A stretch of DNA of 21,900 nucleotides, from the NCBI GenBank assembly GCA_949025205.1, contig CARMXJ010000021.1:1-21900 (forward strand). Direction: 5' to 3'. The translations under genes were made by a program, and so were the position numbers. Positions 20,938 to 21,900 of this stretch are shown here, piece after piece. Source of the DNA: an uncultured Bacilli bacterium (GTDB lineage Bacteria > Bacillota_I > Bacilli_A > RF39 > UBA660). How positions within the stretch are numbered: the first letter of the stretch is position 1; each line of letters starts with the position of its first letter. The notes beneath the pieces were generated by a model. The model made no database searches, was not told the DNA's origin, and was given only the letters and a program-made list of their open reading frames with translations.

Positions 20938-21717
20938 CTAAATTGCTCCAAATAAAATCATGTATGCTAAAACAACAAATAATAAGCTATCTAACCGGTC
21001 TAAAATTCCGCCATGTCCTGGAATTAAAGAACTAAAATCTTTTATTTTGTTTTCTCTTTTTATTTTACTAAAGAATAAATCTCCTAATTGTCCTACTATA
21101 GATAAAATAAGGGTAAACAAAACTACTTTCAGTAGAGGCAGTTCTCTTATCAAATACATATAGACAAAAACAGATAAAATAGTCCCTAAGAAAGTCCCTC
21201 CTATACATCCTTCCCAAGTCTTTCCCGGACTAATATCTGGAATACATTTATGCTTTCCTATTAAAATTCCAAAAGCCATGGCAAAACTATCGGTAAGTAT
21301 AGGAATTAATCCTAAGTAAAGAAAATGGTTTAAATCGTAATTTCGAATTAAAATTAAACCATTAAAGGCAAATCCTAAAAAGAAAATGCTTCCACTTAAA
21401 TAAAGTGCATCTTTTGTATCATACTTTTTCTTATAAAAAATACAAGGTAAGAATAAGCAAAGTAGTGTTAAGGCTATATTTTTATAAGAAAATCCAAATT
21501 CACATATACTTTGAAATACAAGGAATAATAAGCAAATAAAACTGATTAACCATATTCCCTTTGGAAATGATTTATGATGTTCTTTTAAATCTATTATTTC
21601 TTTTAAGGCTAAAATACTAATAAACCCCATGGCTATTTCAAAATAAATTCCTCCTATAATGACCAAAGGAATAATAAGAATCGCCATACCAATTGCACTC
21701 ATGATTCTTTTTTTCAT
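20938..21717 (-). CDS. cdsA: phosphatidate cytidylyltransferase
   Basis: 259 aa, multi-pass membrane protein with the full C-terminal CDP-alcohol signature (217-243: SKIKRENKIKD, PGHGGILDRLD). Makes CDP-diacylglycerol from phosphatidate and CTP for phospholipid synthesis. The ATG at 21717 is the only in-frame start, since a stop lies two codons upstream. The Shine-Dalgarno is weak (AGAGAG). First gene of the cdsA-rseP unit. The usual upstream neighbour, uppS, is not seen within the window. Confidence 0.95.
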   Translation of the reverse strand: MKKRIMSAIGMAILIIPLVIIGGIYFEIAMGFISILALKEIIDLKEHHKSFPKGIWLISFICLLFLVFQSICEFGFSYKNIALTLLCLFLPCIFYKKKYDTKDALYLSGSIFFLGFAFNGLILIRNYDLNHFLYLGLIPILTDSFAMAFGILIGKHKCIPDISPGKTWEGCIGGTFLGTILSVFVYMYLIRELPLLKVVLFTLILSIVGQLGDLFFSKIKRENKIKDFSSLIPGHGGILDRLDSLLFVVLAYMILFGAI

Positions 21718-21738
21718 ACATCATCTACTCTCTTTTTA

Positions 21739-21767
21739 AGTATACCTATCTCCTTATAGAATGTCAA
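21739..21767 (-). promoter_or_regulatory. cdsA-rseP promoter
   Basis: Minus-strand TTGACA (21767-21762), 17-bp spacer, TATACT (21744-21739), about 20 bp upstream of cdsA. The remaining bases to the window end (21768-21900) hold no gene I can support. A plus-strand extended -10 (TGT-TATACT, about 21842-21850) may serve a gene beyond the edge. Confidence 0.75.
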
Positions 21768-21900
21768 TTTTATCCTTAGTTTTTTATGGCAATCGCATAA
21801 AAATGAGGTGTAAAGTTGTGATAATATTATAGATTAAAAAGAGTGTTATACTAGAAGCAACTTAAAGGTAAAGATATAAATTTAATCTCCCAAAACTTGA

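Noticed and set aside
1..21900. tRNA, rRNA, CRISPR arrays, prophage genes
   Set aside because: No cloverleaf-like segments, rRNA signatures, regularly spaced repeats or phage structural genes were seen on reading the window.

Overview
The window is AT-rich, densely packed and mostly minus-strand. Its core genes are typical of a low-GC, endospore-forming, anaerobic firmicute: ftsA-ftsZ-spoIIGA-sigE-(insert)-sigG, a sirA homologue with a perfect Spo0A box, a YlmC/YmxH-type protein, and class III (oxygen-sensitive) ribonucleotide reductase. The tkt-sirA-yneF order and the nearby lexA match the Bacillus layout. I infer a member of Bacilli or a neighbouring gut lineage (for example RF39- or Erysipelotrichia-like) but cannot name the species.

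Left to right: (1) 1-2900 holds yneF, sirA and tkt on the minus strand, with a gene start running off the left edge. (2) 2913-3293 encodes a small Cys-rich membrane protein. (3) 3390-5292 is an SOS region. lexA (+) is divergent from a two-gene minus-strand operon: a 49-aa single-pass membrane protein in the position of Bacillus yneA, then a divergent MazG-like protein. Two LexA-type boxes lie between the divergent promoters. The region is bracketed by two unannotated loci that each look like a type I toxin-antitoxin module: a 27/28-aa hydrophobic peptide, a convergent antisense RNA, and extensive 5'-3' complementarity in the toxin mRNA. (4) 5298-8437 holds a GluP-like rhomboid protease, a small membrane ORF (+), rluD-type pseudouridine synthase, lspA and a YlmC-type protein. 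(5) 8705-13261 is a nucleotide operon, nrdD-nrdG-dut-(Ppx/GppA-like)-unknown, with a divergent Crp/Fnr regulator at 13391-14035. (6) 14007-19763 is the sporulation and division cluster, with an Rpn/PD-(D/E)XK gene placed between sigE and sigG. (7) 19874-21717 is cdsA-rseP.

Three regulatory themes stand out. The SOS region may co-transcribe RNA antitoxins with damage-response genes. A Spo0A box at sirA links sporulation entry to replication control. A 17-bp hairpin buries the sigG ribosome binding site, so read-through mRNA should be poorly translated.

All promoter, terminator and RNA-pairing calls come from reading the sequence by eye; no folding program, homology search or expression data were used.
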